Assembly: GCA_000980705.1 (NCBI GenBank)
Contig: LBCK01000002.1
Coordinates: forward strand, 372,001-436,000
Reading direction: 5' to 3'
DNA length: 64,000 nt
Origin: Ruminococcus sp. UNK.MGS-30
GTDB taxonomy: Bacteria > Bacillota > Clostridia > Oscillospirales > Ruminococcaceae
Shown in pieces: positions 9,002-16,362 of this stretch; position 1 is the first letter of the stretch, and every line of letters starts with the position of its first letter. The translations under genes and the position numbers were made by a program. The notes below the pieces were generated by a model that searched no databases, was not told the origin of the DNA, and was given only the letters and a program-made list of their open reading frames with translations.

Positions 9002-9475
9002 ATGGAGTCAGATTTGCAAAAAAAGAGAAAAAGTGCCGAAGATTCAGCACTTTTTGATAATGTCGCATCAGAAAAGCTTAAGTTTCCTTTGTACATTTTT
9101 TCAGACACGATGGAAAAGGTGAATATGCTGTATGAGACCGACAACTGTCGTTCCAAAACGGAGTTTATGGAAAAGGCAATTCGGTTTTACTGTGGTTATC
9201 TTCTGAACAAAGAAAGTACTGCTACAGAGTTTATTGCTCCGCAGCTTGCTGTGATTACAGAGGGTATTGTGAAGGGCAGCGAGCAAAAACTTTCCCGTGC
9301 TCTTTTTAAGTTGGCAGTGGAAGTTGGTGCACTAACACATATGCTTGCGGCAATCAATGAAATTGATGACGAAACTTTGAAAAAGCTTCGTATCATGTGT
9401 GTGGATGAAGTGAAACGCATCAATGGCATTATCAATTTTGAAAAAGCGGTTCGCTATCAAAGGAGCGGTGACTAA
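9002..9475 (+). CDS. Relaxosome accessory protein (MobC-like, ribbon-helix-helix)
   Basis: This 157-residue protein is predicted to bind oriT and assist the relaxase. After a charged leader, FPLYIFSDTMEKVNMLYE followed by RSKTEFMEKAIRFYCGYLL fits a beta-strand plus two helices of a ribbon-helix-helix dimer. The second half is helical with spaced leucines. The ATG is preceded by GGAGG at moderate distance, just after the inverted-repeat region. The stop overlaps the relaxase start (TAATG), so the two are translationally coupled. No family was confirmed by search; the call is from position and fold pattern. Confidence 0.6.
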   Translation: MESDLQKKRKSAEDSALFDNVASEKLKFPLYIFSDTMEKVNMLYETDNCRSKTEFMEKAIRFYCGYLLNKESTATEFIAPQLAVITEGIVKGSEQKLSRALFKLAVEVGALTHMLAAINEIDDETLKKLRIMCVDEVKRINGIINFEKAVRYQRSGD

Positions 9476-11718
9476 TGTCGTTATTAATTGTTACAAGCCG
9501 ATATCTGAAAAGTGGTACTGCAAAAACAAAATCTCAACGGAAGAATTATACGAAATATATTGCGACTCGTGAGTCGGTTGAAGTTCGTGAGCAGAGTAAA
9601 AAATATTCTACGGAGAATCAGAAAAAGCTACTGAATGAACTGCTCAATGATTTTCCAGAATCAAAAAAATATTTGGAATTTGAGGATTACAAAAATAATC
9701 CTACAGCTGAAAATGCGTCTGAACTGATTAGCATAATTATTGAGCGCAATGCGGATGTGATTGGCAACCGTCAGAATTTTGTCGGCTACATGGCGATGCG
9801 ACCCGGCGTGGAAAAGCGTGGCGAACATGGACTTTTTAATGAAAGCAATGAGCCGATTGTGCTTGATCAGGTTGCAGAGGAAGTTGCGAATCATCCCGGA
9901 AATGTGTGGTCGCACGTTGTCTCATTACGCCGTGAAGATGCGATTCGGCTGGGTTATGACAACTCTGACCGTTGGCGTGAGCTTGTCATGCGGCACATTG
10001 CTGACATTGCGGAGCAGACGATAATTCCGCTGTGCAATCTGAAATGGTACGGCGCATTTCACGATACCACGCATCATCCGCATATACATCTGATTGTTTA
10101 TTCCACAAATTCGAAGCAGGGATTTTTGACGAAGCAAGGCATTGATAAAATACGTTCTGTATTTGCAAATGATATTTTTCATGATGAATTGCAGTCGATC
10201 TATCAGGAGCAGACGCTTCGGCGTGATGAATTGAAAATGGAGTCTAAAAAGTATGTCGAACAGTTGGTGAAGCAGATTGCGGAGAATCATTTTCATAATG
10301 CAAACCTTGAAAATCTTATCCTTACTTTGAAAAATCAACTTGATAACACAAAAGGCAAAAAAGTTTACGGTTATCTCAAGCCGGAAGTCAAGAAAACGGT
10401 GGATGAGATTTTCAGAATTCTGTCGCAGGAGAAAAATATATCTGAACTGTACGAGAAGTGGTGTGAACTTGAACGGCAGAAGTACAAAACCTATACGCAG
10501 AAGGAAAAGGAATTCCCTTTGCTATGGGAGAACAAGGTCTTTCAGCCTGTGCGGAACATGATTATTCAGCAAGTTTTGCAGATGCAATTCCCTGCTGAAG
10601 AAATGTCAGTTGTAGAACCAGAACTACCAGAGCATTTTGTGGAAATGGAGATTCTGCCGCAAATTGATGAGGAACCTATTGATTCAGAAAATCAATATTA
10701 TCTAAAGTGGAGCGACAACTATAAAACGGCTTGCAAAATCATTTATGACAAACAGTCAAAGACTGAGGATTTTCAAAAAGCGGAACAGCTTTTGCTGTCA
10801 GAGACTAAGTCCGGAAATGTGCTTGTGATGTTTGAATTGGGAAAGCTGTATACATCTGAAAAGCTGGGCAAAAAGGATGTGGAAAAATCGGTTGCACTTT
10901 ATCAGGAAGCGTTGCAGGGATTTTTATTGATTGAACCGAAATCGAAAAAGATCAAGCCACTTTTGCAGTATCAGATTGGTAGGATGTATATGAAAGGTTT
11001 GGGAACAGACGTGGACATGCCGAAAGCAATTACATATTTTCAGCAGTCTGCAGCACACGGAAATGTTTATGCGAAACGAATTATTGCACTGGAATATATC
11101 AGCGGCGAGTTTTTGGAACAGGACGTTGACAAGGGTATTTTCGTGCTGACGGAATGTGCGGACAGCGGTGATACGCTGTCTTGTTACAAGCTTGGAAAAC
11201 TCTATCTGGACGGCAAAATAACTACACAGAATCTGGATAAAGCGGAAAAATATCTGATTGCGGCGGATGAGAACGAGTATGCTTTTTACGCGCTAGGCAA
11301 GTTATATCTGACAGAGGAAAAGCGTGATGTGCAGTGTGCCGTTTCGTATTTTGAAAAGTGTTCGAATATGAATACGTGGGCAAGTTACTGGTTGGGAAAA
11401 ATCTATTTATTTGGCTGTGAAGAAGTTCCGCAGAATCGGGAAAAAGCGTTGCAATTTCTCACATTTTCTGCTGAACGGGGCAACGGATATGCGCAAAATA
11501 TACTTGATAATATGGAACAGTATCAGTCCGAAATGTTGACAAATACGATTTTCAGCTTGTTTGTAAATCTCAGTAGGTGTCTTTCTGAGGACTACAATCA
11601 GAAATTTCAATCCGGCAGAATATCCGTGGATAAAAAGCTTCGCCGAATGATGCAGGAGAAAAAACAGGCACTTGGCATGAAGGAAGAACGCACGCAAACA
11701 CAGGAGCAGTCTTATTAA
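9475..11718 (+). CDS. MobP-type relaxase fused to C-terminal Sel1 repeats
   Basis: This enzyme nicks DNA at oriT and pilots the strand into the recipient. The MobP histidine triad is visible as HDTTHHPHIHLIVY near residues 198-211, and a conserved YIATRESVE segment near residue 23 carries the likely catalytic tyrosine region. From about residue 440 the protein changes to Sel1-like tetratricopeptide repeats, for example YQIGRMYMKGLGTDVDMPKA, CYKLGKLYLDGKITTQNLDK and YWLGKIYLFGCEEVPQNREK. At 747 residues it is longer than a bare relaxase because of this tail. Sel1 repeats usually bind proteins, so the tail may dock the relaxase to the coupling protein or channel. Confidence 0.88.
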   Translation: MSLLIVTSRYLKSGTAKTKSQRKNYTKYIATRESVEVREQSKKYSTENQKKLLNELLNDFPESKKYLEFEDYKNNPTAENASELISIIIERNADVIGNRQNFVGYMAMRPGVEKRGEHGLFNESNEPIVLDQVAEEVANHPGNVWSHVVSLRREDAIRLGYDNSDRWRELVMRHIADIAEQTIIPLCNLKWYGAFHDTTHHPHIHLIVYSTNSKQGFLTKQGIDKIRSVFANDIFHDELQSIYQEQTLRRDELKMESKKYVEQLVKQIAENHFHNANLENLILTLKNQLDNTKGKKVYGYLKPEVKKTVDEIFRILSQEKNISELYEKWCELERQKYKTYTQKEKEFPLLWENKVFQPVRNMIIQQVLQMQFPAEEMSVVEPELPEHFVEMEILPQIDEEPIDSENQYYLKWSDNYKTACKIIYDKQSKTEDFQKAEQLLLSETKSGNVLVMFELGKLYTSEKLGKKDVEKSVALYQEALQGFLLIEPKSKKIKPLLQYQIGRMYMKGLGTDVDMPKAITYFQQSAAHGNVYAKRIIALEYISGEFLEQDVDKGIFVLTECADSGDTLSCYKLGKLYLDGKITTQNLDKAEKYLIAADENEYAFYALGKLYLTEEKRDVQCAVSYFEKCSNMNTWASYWLGKIYLFGCEEVPQNREKALQFLTFSAERGNGYAQNILDNMEQYQSEMLTNTIFSLFVNLSRCLSEDYNQKFQSGRISVDKKLRRMMQEKKQALGMKEERTQTQEQSY

Positions 11719-11802
11719 GTGCCATATGCCCCGTGTCATGATGCCATGGGAATGTGAAGTAGAAAATAGAAGATAGTTTTATAGCAAAGAGGAAAATATA
11801 TG

Positions 11803-11838
11803 AGGCGTACTGTTTTTGATTTCAGTACGCCTTATTTT
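11803..11838 (+). terminator. Rho-independent terminator after the relaxase operon
   Basis: A 10-bp perfect stem (AGGCGTACTG / CAGTACGCCT) with a 10-base loop is followed by TTATTTTTT. It lies immediately outside the left copy of the 19-bp inverted repeat, so it separates the transfer genes from the integrase segment. Confidence 0.85.
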
Positions 11839-11856
11839 TTCGTCAATTCCGCCCAT
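11838..11856. repeat. Left copy of a 19-bp inverted repeat flanking the integrase
   Basis: These 19 bases (TTTCGTCAATTCC followed by GCCCAT) recur perfectly as the reverse complement at 13213-13231. Together the copies bracket the integrase gene and an outward-facing promoter. They could be inversion sites for a tyrosine recombinase. Confidence 0.8.
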
Positions 11857-11936
11857 ACATGGATAAAACAAGAAAATACATAGAAACCACGTTGCTTTCA
11901 AAACAAATACTGACAAGAATCTGACGGCAAATAAAT

Positions 11937-13037
11937 TTATGCTGACAAACAAAGTCTGCTTACATAACTCCGCTTCATCTGCATGGAAGAATGCACATAA
12001 CGGTTCAAAGTAATGCTGGCGTCCGCGTGCCCCAGCAGTTCACTGAGTGTCTTTGGATCGAAACCGTTTGCAATACAAACCGTGGCATAGGTATGTCGAA
12101 GCAAATGAAACGGTACATTCCGCAGCTGACAAGCTTTCAAAACCGCCTTAAAGCGATATTGCATCGTTCTCGGTTCTTCAGGCTTTGCCGTGCCAGAAAG
12201 CAAAAACAGCTTGCTATCTTTTTTCTGCTGTGATAATAAATCCAGCAAAAATGCCGGAATCGGTACAGTTCTAATTGATGTTATGCTCTTTGGAGAACCG
12301 ATAATCACCTCGGAACTGCCACGCTTGTTGATTCGCTGAACAGTTCTTTTCACGGAAAGCGTTCCGTTTTCAAAATCAATATCGCCCCAAGTCAGGCCGC
12401 ATAGTTCTCCCACACGCAAACCTGTGAACAGACACAGCAGAATCCCTAAGTTTGTTCTGGTAAGGTTGTGCAAAAGATATTGTTCCAGCTGTCTTCGCTC
12501 TGCCGCATTCAGCACATCCAATTGTTTCTTCTCCGCCTTGGGCATAGTGAAATTTGTAGATTTTACGTTGTATTCCTGCACTGCATACTGCTCGATACTG
12601 CGATACACACGCATCATATCCCGTACTGTCTTTGCTGACAATCCCCCTTGTCCATTCAGCCGACCGAATTGCATCTTGCTTTGAATAAAGCTGTTTAATT
12701 TTTGCGTGGTCAGGCTGGAAAAATATTCGCCGCCCAGTGTCGGCAGAATGTGCTTTGCAACGATATTTGCGTAATTCGCATAGCTTGCCGGCTTCACACG
12801 CAGCTTTGCCGCTGCAAGCCATTGTTCTGCCGCATCCCGAACCGTAAGTTTTAAGTTGGAAACTGTCCGCTCTTGACGAACAGTGTAGAACTGTGTCATT
12901 TTTTCTTTCACACCAGATAGTGTGCGGTCATAGACAGATTTGTACTTCAGTTTTCCGTCTTCTTTATAACCAATTGGTACACGACCTTCGTAGCGTCCAT
13001 CTTTGCGTTTGTAAATATTACTTCCTTTTCGAGCCAT
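11937..13037 (-). CDS. Tyrosine site-specific integrase (phage/Tn916 type)
   Basis: This is a 366-residue recombinase with an N-terminal AP2-like arm-binding region (KRKDGRYEGRVPIGY), a SAM-like core-binding domain (~60-160) and the catalytic domain. Catalytic residues are visible: Arg in FTGLRVGELCGLTWGD, His-x-x-Arg in FHLLRHTYAT, His in ELLGHADAS and the nucleophile Tyr in LNRYVHSS. The start follows CAGGAGG at good spacing. A small hairpin (GACGG/CCGTC near 13065) lies in the leader. It would normally excise and insert the element, but its gene is enclosed by a perfect inverted repeat, which is unusual and suggests a segment that can invert. Confidence 0.92.
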   Translation of the reverse strand: MARKGSNIYKRKDGRYEGRVPIGYKEDGKLKYKSVYDRTLSGVKEKMTQFYTVRQERTVSNLKLTVRDAAEQWLAAAKLRVKPASYANYANIVAKHILPTLGGEYFSSLTTQKLNSFIQSKMQFGRLNGQGGLSAKTVRDMMRVYRSIEQYAVQEYNVKSTNFTMPKAEKKQLDVLNAAERRQLEQYLLHNLTRTNLGILLCLFTGLRVGELCGLTWGDIDFENGTLSVKRTVQRINKRGSSEVIIGSPKSITSIRTVPIPAFLLDLLSQQKKDSKLFLLSGTAKPEEPRTMQYRFKAVLKACQLRNVPFHLLRHTYATVCIANGFDPKTLSELLGHADASITLNRYVHSSMQMKRSYVSRLCLSA

Positions 13038-13140
13038 AAAGCAAAACCTCCTGACAATTTTTCAGACGGCGAAACCGTCCGATTCTAACGTGAAAAACAG
13101 CTTTTCGTTGCCCTGTTCACAAAAAAATTTGGAAAACCTC

Positions 13141-13168
13141 TTTACATTTCCTCAGAATGTGGTATAAT
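13141..13168 (+). promoter_or_regulatory. Sigma-A promoter reading out of the integrase segment
   Basis: TTTACA and TATAAT are separated by 16 bases. The promoter points right, away from the integrase gene, across the right inverted repeat at 13213-13231 and toward the response-regulator gene. Confidence 0.6.
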
Positions 13169-13212
13169 AATAGCAAAAACCGCATGATCTTGTCCCGAAA
13201 AACGTGACGTAA

Positions 13213-13231
13213 ATGGGCGGAATTGACGAAA
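13213..13231. repeat. Right copy of the 19-bp inverted repeat
   Basis: Perfect reverse complement of 11838-11856. It lies between the outward promoter at 13141-13168 and the agr-like genes. Confidence 0.8.
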
Positions 13232-13284
13232 GCTTGTCCTTTTCTTTTTAAATATTATACCATGCTGGAATTTGTTTATACAGC

Positions 13285-13313
13285 TTGATTTTTGGTTGAT
13301 TTTGTGGTATGAT
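13285..13313 (+). promoter_or_regulatory. Promoter of the response regulator/kinase operon
   Basis: TTGATT and TATGAT are separated by 17 bases, 29 bases before the ATG of the regulator gene. It lies outside the integrase inverted repeat, so the regulator has a basal promoter independent of any inversion. No LytTR box is seen here. Confidence 0.65.
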
Positions 13314-13342
13314 TTGTAAAAAGAAAGAGGGGCAGATACAAA

Positions 13343-14074
13343 ATGATTCGGATTGCTATTGTGGATGATGAAAAAGAACAGGTTGTAATGCTCTCAACCT
13401 GTGTGTCAGTTTTTTTTCAGGAAAGAAATCTGGAATACCGGATTTTTCCATTTTTTTGTGGTGAAGATCTATTGTCATGTAATATCCCGATCGATGTCGC
13501 ATTTCTGGATATTCAGATGAATGGCATTAATGGGATTGAAACCGCGCAACGACTGCGTGCCTGGAATAAGTGGGTTGCGCTGATCTATATCACATCCTAC
13601 GACAGCTATATCCAGAAGGCAATGACAATTCACCCTTTTGCATATCTGACAAAACCGACGGAGAAAGTTGCAATTTTTCAAGTGCTGGATGAGTATCTCA
13701 GTTTCCAGCGCAGCATTACAAATGCGATGCCCAAGGAATATTTTCAGCTGTCAACAGAGAACTCCTGTAAATATGTAGAAATGTCTGATATTTATTATTT
13801 TTGCTATGTGCAGGATCGCACGGTTCGGGTGCAAATGCGAAAAGAATATTATATCATCAAAGACAGTATCACAAATGTATATGGTATTATAAACCACGAT
13901 TACTTTCTGATGCCGAATCCGAGTTTTTTGGTAAACATCCAGCATATTCGGGAGATTGACGGAAAAAATAAAAAGCTCGTCATGGAAAATGACGATGTGA
14001 TTCTGATTTCTCGCAGAAGATATGGAGAAGTATTTGATGCGTTAAATCGTTATATGACAAATGGAGATTTTTAA
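13343..14074 (+). CDS. AgrA-like response regulator (REC + LytTR)
   Basis: This 243-residue regulator has a receiver domain (IAIVDDEKEQ acidic pair; phospho-acceptor Asp in DVAFLDIQMNGINGIE; conserved KP in FAYLTKPTEK) and a C-terminal LytTR DNA-binding domain from about residue 135 (YFLMPNPSFLVNIQHIREID and ILISRRRYGEVFDAL). Such regulators bind paired ~9-10 base direct repeats. Matching paired repeats are present in front of agrD (15399-15434) and in front of a distant operon (32241-32276 and 32596-32631). The kinase gene starts two bases after its stop. Confidence 0.9.
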   Translation: MIRIAIVDDEKEQVVMLSTCVSVFFQERNLEYRIFPFFCGEDLLSCNIPIDVAFLDIQMNGINGIETAQRLRAWNKWVALIYITSYDSYIQKAMTIHPFAYLTKPTEKVAIFQVLDEYLSFQRSITNAMPKEYFQLSTENSCKYVEMSDIYYFCYVQDRTVRVQMRKEYYIIKDSITNVYGIINHDYFLMPNPSFLVNIQHIREIDGKNKKLVMENDDVILISRRRYGEVFDALNRYMTNGDF

Positions 14075-14076
14075 CT

Positions 14077-15360
14077 ATGCAGTATATTTTAGATTGTGTG
14101 ACTTTACTTTTGAATGTCGTTCTTTGCTTTTATTTATTATATGGGAAATATCCTGTTCGTTCCACCCACATGGTAAAACGAATCTTGTTGATCACAGCAG
14201 CAGTGATTTCAAAAGCTTTAATTGTGTATTTACAGATTTCACCACTGAATTTTATCTCAGGATGCTGCATTATTTTGCTGATAATTTGGCTGTTGTTTTC
14301 TTGCAATAAAGCTGCTTTATTTATGTACACAGCGTTATTTGCAATGCTCACATTAAGTGCAGATGCACTGGGTGTTATTGTTGTATCAGCATTTCACCAA
14401 AATACAATTTCAATAACATTAGGAACTACAGCGCTTGTCTGGCAACATCATATCTGGAACTGGATTCTCCAGATCGTCCTTACGAGAATTGCAAAGATTT
14501 TGATTCGTTCCAAAGAACAATTTAAGATCCGGTGGCACGAGGTCATGTTCTATGTGCTGGTGGTGCTGTTTGAAGTTGGGATTTTTGCATATTTTTCTGC
14601 TACAGCACAGGAAAAATCTTCCGGTTGGGCTATGCTGTTGTTTTTAGCGGGATTCTTAGGACTGGATTTGTATATTATTTATATATTCCATAAAATTTCT
14701 CAAATGCGGGAGAAAGAACGTCAGACTGACCTGATGCAGCAGCATCAGCAGCTCCAGCTGCAAATGTACCGGGAATTACAGAAGCTCTATCAGCAGACAT
14801 GTGAAACGGCGCACGATATCAACCGTCACATTACAGCCTTACAGGCATGGATCGCGGGAAAATCCACACGGGATGGGGAACAATATCTTTCCGATCTGTC
14901 CGCGGCGGCGAAGCAACTACAGCCGAGAATTCGGAATCAGAATGCAATTTTAGAGATAATCCTGAATACAGCCGCTCGGCGCTGTGAACAAGAGGCGATT
15001 CAGCTCAGTCTGGAAATTGAGGATTTTCCCATGGATTTTTTGTCCGATATGGATACCACGACAATTTTTTCTAATCTGCTGGATAATGCCATAGATGCGT
15101 GTATGGAACTGGATCGTTCGGTAAAACGAATTGAGGTGGTTTTGTGTCAGAAGATGGGACTTCTTGCCCTACGAATGACAAATACTTGTCAGGCAGCAGC
15201 GGATCTTTCTCCGCGGCAATGGCATTCCACCAAAAAGGATCATATGGGAATTGGCTTATCCAATGTGCGGAAAACTGTGGAAAAATACCATGGTGTGGTA
15301 TCCGTCAGGACGAAAGAAGAATTGTTTCAGGTTTCCGTGACGATTCCGATCAAATCTTGA
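14077..15360 (+). CDS. AgrC-like peptide-sensing histidine kinase
   Basis: This 427-residue protein has a polytopic N-terminal half with six or so hydrophobic segments and a cytoplasmic GHKL kinase half. The phospho-acceptor His is in CETAHDINRHITALQ. The N box is FSNLLDNAIDACMEL and the G box is HMGIGLSNVRKTVEKY. It is predicted to detect the processed AgrD peptide outside the cell and phosphorylate the regulator encoded just before it. A terminator follows immediately. Confidence 0.9.
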   Translation: MQYILDCVTLLLNVVLCFYLLYGKYPVRSTHMVKRILLITAAVISKALIVYLQISPLNFISGCCIILLIIWLLFSCNKAALFMYTALFAMLTLSADALGVIVVSAFHQNTISITLGTTALVWQHHIWNWILQIVLTRIAKILIRSKEQFKIRWHEVMFYVLVVLFEVGIFAYFSATAQEKSSGWAMLLFLAGFLGLDLYIIYIFHKISQMREKERQTDLMQQHQQLQLQMYRELQKLYQQTCETAHDINRHITALQAWIAGKSTRDGEQYLSDLSAAAKQLQPRIRNQNAILEIILNTAARRCEQEAIQLSLEIEDFPMDFLSDMDTTTIFSNLLDNAIDACMELDRSVKRIEVVLCQKMGLLALRMTNTCQAAADLSPRQWHSTKKDHMGIGLSNVRKTVEKYHGVVSVRTKEELFQVSVTIPIKS

Positions 15361-15361
15361 A

Positions 15362-15389
15362 ATGCCGGCAGGAAAGCCGGTATTTTTTT
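15362..15389 (+). terminator. Terminator of the regulator-kinase operon
   Basis: An 8-bp stem (ATGCCGGC / GCCGGTAT, one wobble) with loop AGGAAA is followed by seven T residues. It separates the two-component genes from the agrD promoter. Confidence 0.85.
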
Positions 15390-15398
15390 GTCCGTTTG

Positions 15399-15467
15399 AC
15401 CATTTGACGTAAAAAAACGACCATTTGACGTAAATCTCTTGTATTTCCAAATCAGGCATGGTATACT
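15399..15467 (+). promoter_or_regulatory. Paired LytTR boxes and promoter of agrD-agrB
   Basis: Two identical 15-base boxes (ACCATTTGACGTAAA) begin at 15399 and 15420, a period of 21 bases or two helical turns. A -10 TATACT begins at 15462, 42 bases after the start of the second box, and there is no good -35. This is the layout expected for an AgrA-type activated promoter. The same design recurs at 32241-32309 and 32596-32662. Confidence 0.75.
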
Positions 15468-15511
15468 GCATGTGCAAGATATCTTGAAATTATGAACAGG
15501 AGGTCATGAAA

Positions 15512-15664
15512 ATGCGAGAGAAGAAAAGCTTGAAAAAAAGTTTGCTGACAGGTGTTGCTATGGCTGCAAAGAAAACTTCGCAGATCAGTGCCGGACAGGC
15601 TTGTATGTGGTGGGACTATGAACCGAAAATGCCGAAGTCTGTAAAGAAGCTACGTAAATTCTGA
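15512..15664 (+). CDS. agrD: AgrD-like autoinducing peptide precursor
   Basis: This 50-residue precursor has an amphipathic basic leader (MREKKSLKKSLLTGVAMAAK), a core with a single cysteine (AGQACMWWD) and the conserved C-terminal recognition tail YEPKMPKSV, matching the DEPKVP-type motif of AgrD proteins. By alignment with S. aureus and C. perfringens AgrD, the thiolactone ring should be CMWWD with a short tail. The ATG at 15512 is 8 bases after GGAGG; an ATG at 15506 is too close. The stop overlaps the agrB start (TGATG). Confidence 0.85.
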   Translation: MREKKSLKKSLLTGVAMAAKKTSQISAGQACMWWDYEPKMPKSVKKLRKF

Positions 15665-16251
15665 TGCTGGAACATTTGTCTAAAAGGTTTGCAGGGAAAT
15701 TAATCTGTGCTGGAATTATTTCCGAAGCAGATGCAGACGTGTACGTGTACGGATTTTTTCAGGGCATGATGCTGCTTCTGAACGTGATAACGACGTTATT
15801 GTTGGGCATATTGTTTCAACAGCTTCTTCTCTGCATGTTGTTAAATGCAGCATACATACCAATTCGGATCAGCGCTGGTGGTCATCATGCAGACAGTCCC
15901 TTTCGATGCTATATCAATTCTACCATCATGATTGCGATTTTGCTTGCGGTAATTAAGTGGATTCCAATTAATCCGATTGCATCCGTTATTTTACTTGTGG
16001 TTGCAAGTATTGTCATCTGGATTCTGGCTCCGGTGGAAACGGAAAATAATCCATTAGATGATACAGAACAATACGTGTATCGTAAGCGAACAAGAATTGT
16101 TCTGGGAATTGAAGCGGCGGCTAGCATATTCTCTTTAATCTTTTTGAAAGAACAGATTGCCGCAACAATTGTACTGGGATTGTCTACAGAAGCATGGATG
16201 CTTATCATCGGTGTTGCGATGAATCATAAAAGAAAAACAACAACTATATGA
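15664..16251 (+). CDS. agrB: AgrB-like peptide-processing membrane protease
   Basis: This 195-residue polytopic protein cleaves AgrD and forms the thiolactone. The catalytic pair is visible as His and Cys seven residues apart in GGHHADSPFRCY, near residues 76-84. About five hydrophobic helices surround it. It is translationally coupled to agrD. The order regulator-kinase-agrD-agrB differs from the staphylococcal B-D-C-A order. A terminator follows, then the Rhs gene. Confidence 0.9.
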   Translation: MLEHLSKRFAGKLICAGIISEADADVYVYGFFQGMMLLLNVITTLLLGILFQQLLLCMLLNAAYIPIRISAGGHHADSPFRCYINSTIMIAILLAVIKWIPINPIASVILLVVASIVIWILAPVETENNPLDDTEQYVYRKRTRIVLGIEAAASIFSLIFLKEQIAATIVLGLSTEAWMLIIGVAMNHKRKTTTI

Positions 16252-16256
16252 ACGTA

Positions 16257-16307
16257 AAATGCAAGGCTTTATATCTATACTTTGGGTATAAAATCTTGCA
16301 TTTTTTG
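16257..16307 (+). terminator. Terminator after agrB
   Basis: AAATGCAAG and CTTGCATTT form a 9-bp stem around an inner AT-rich arm and are followed by TTTT. Partial read-through would link the agr promoter to the Rhs gene, for which no clear separate promoter is seen. Confidence 0.7.
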
Positions 16308-16362
16308 AAACATGGGTTGTCGAAAAAAGTATATAACATGAAAATTAAAAAGGAGGATATTG

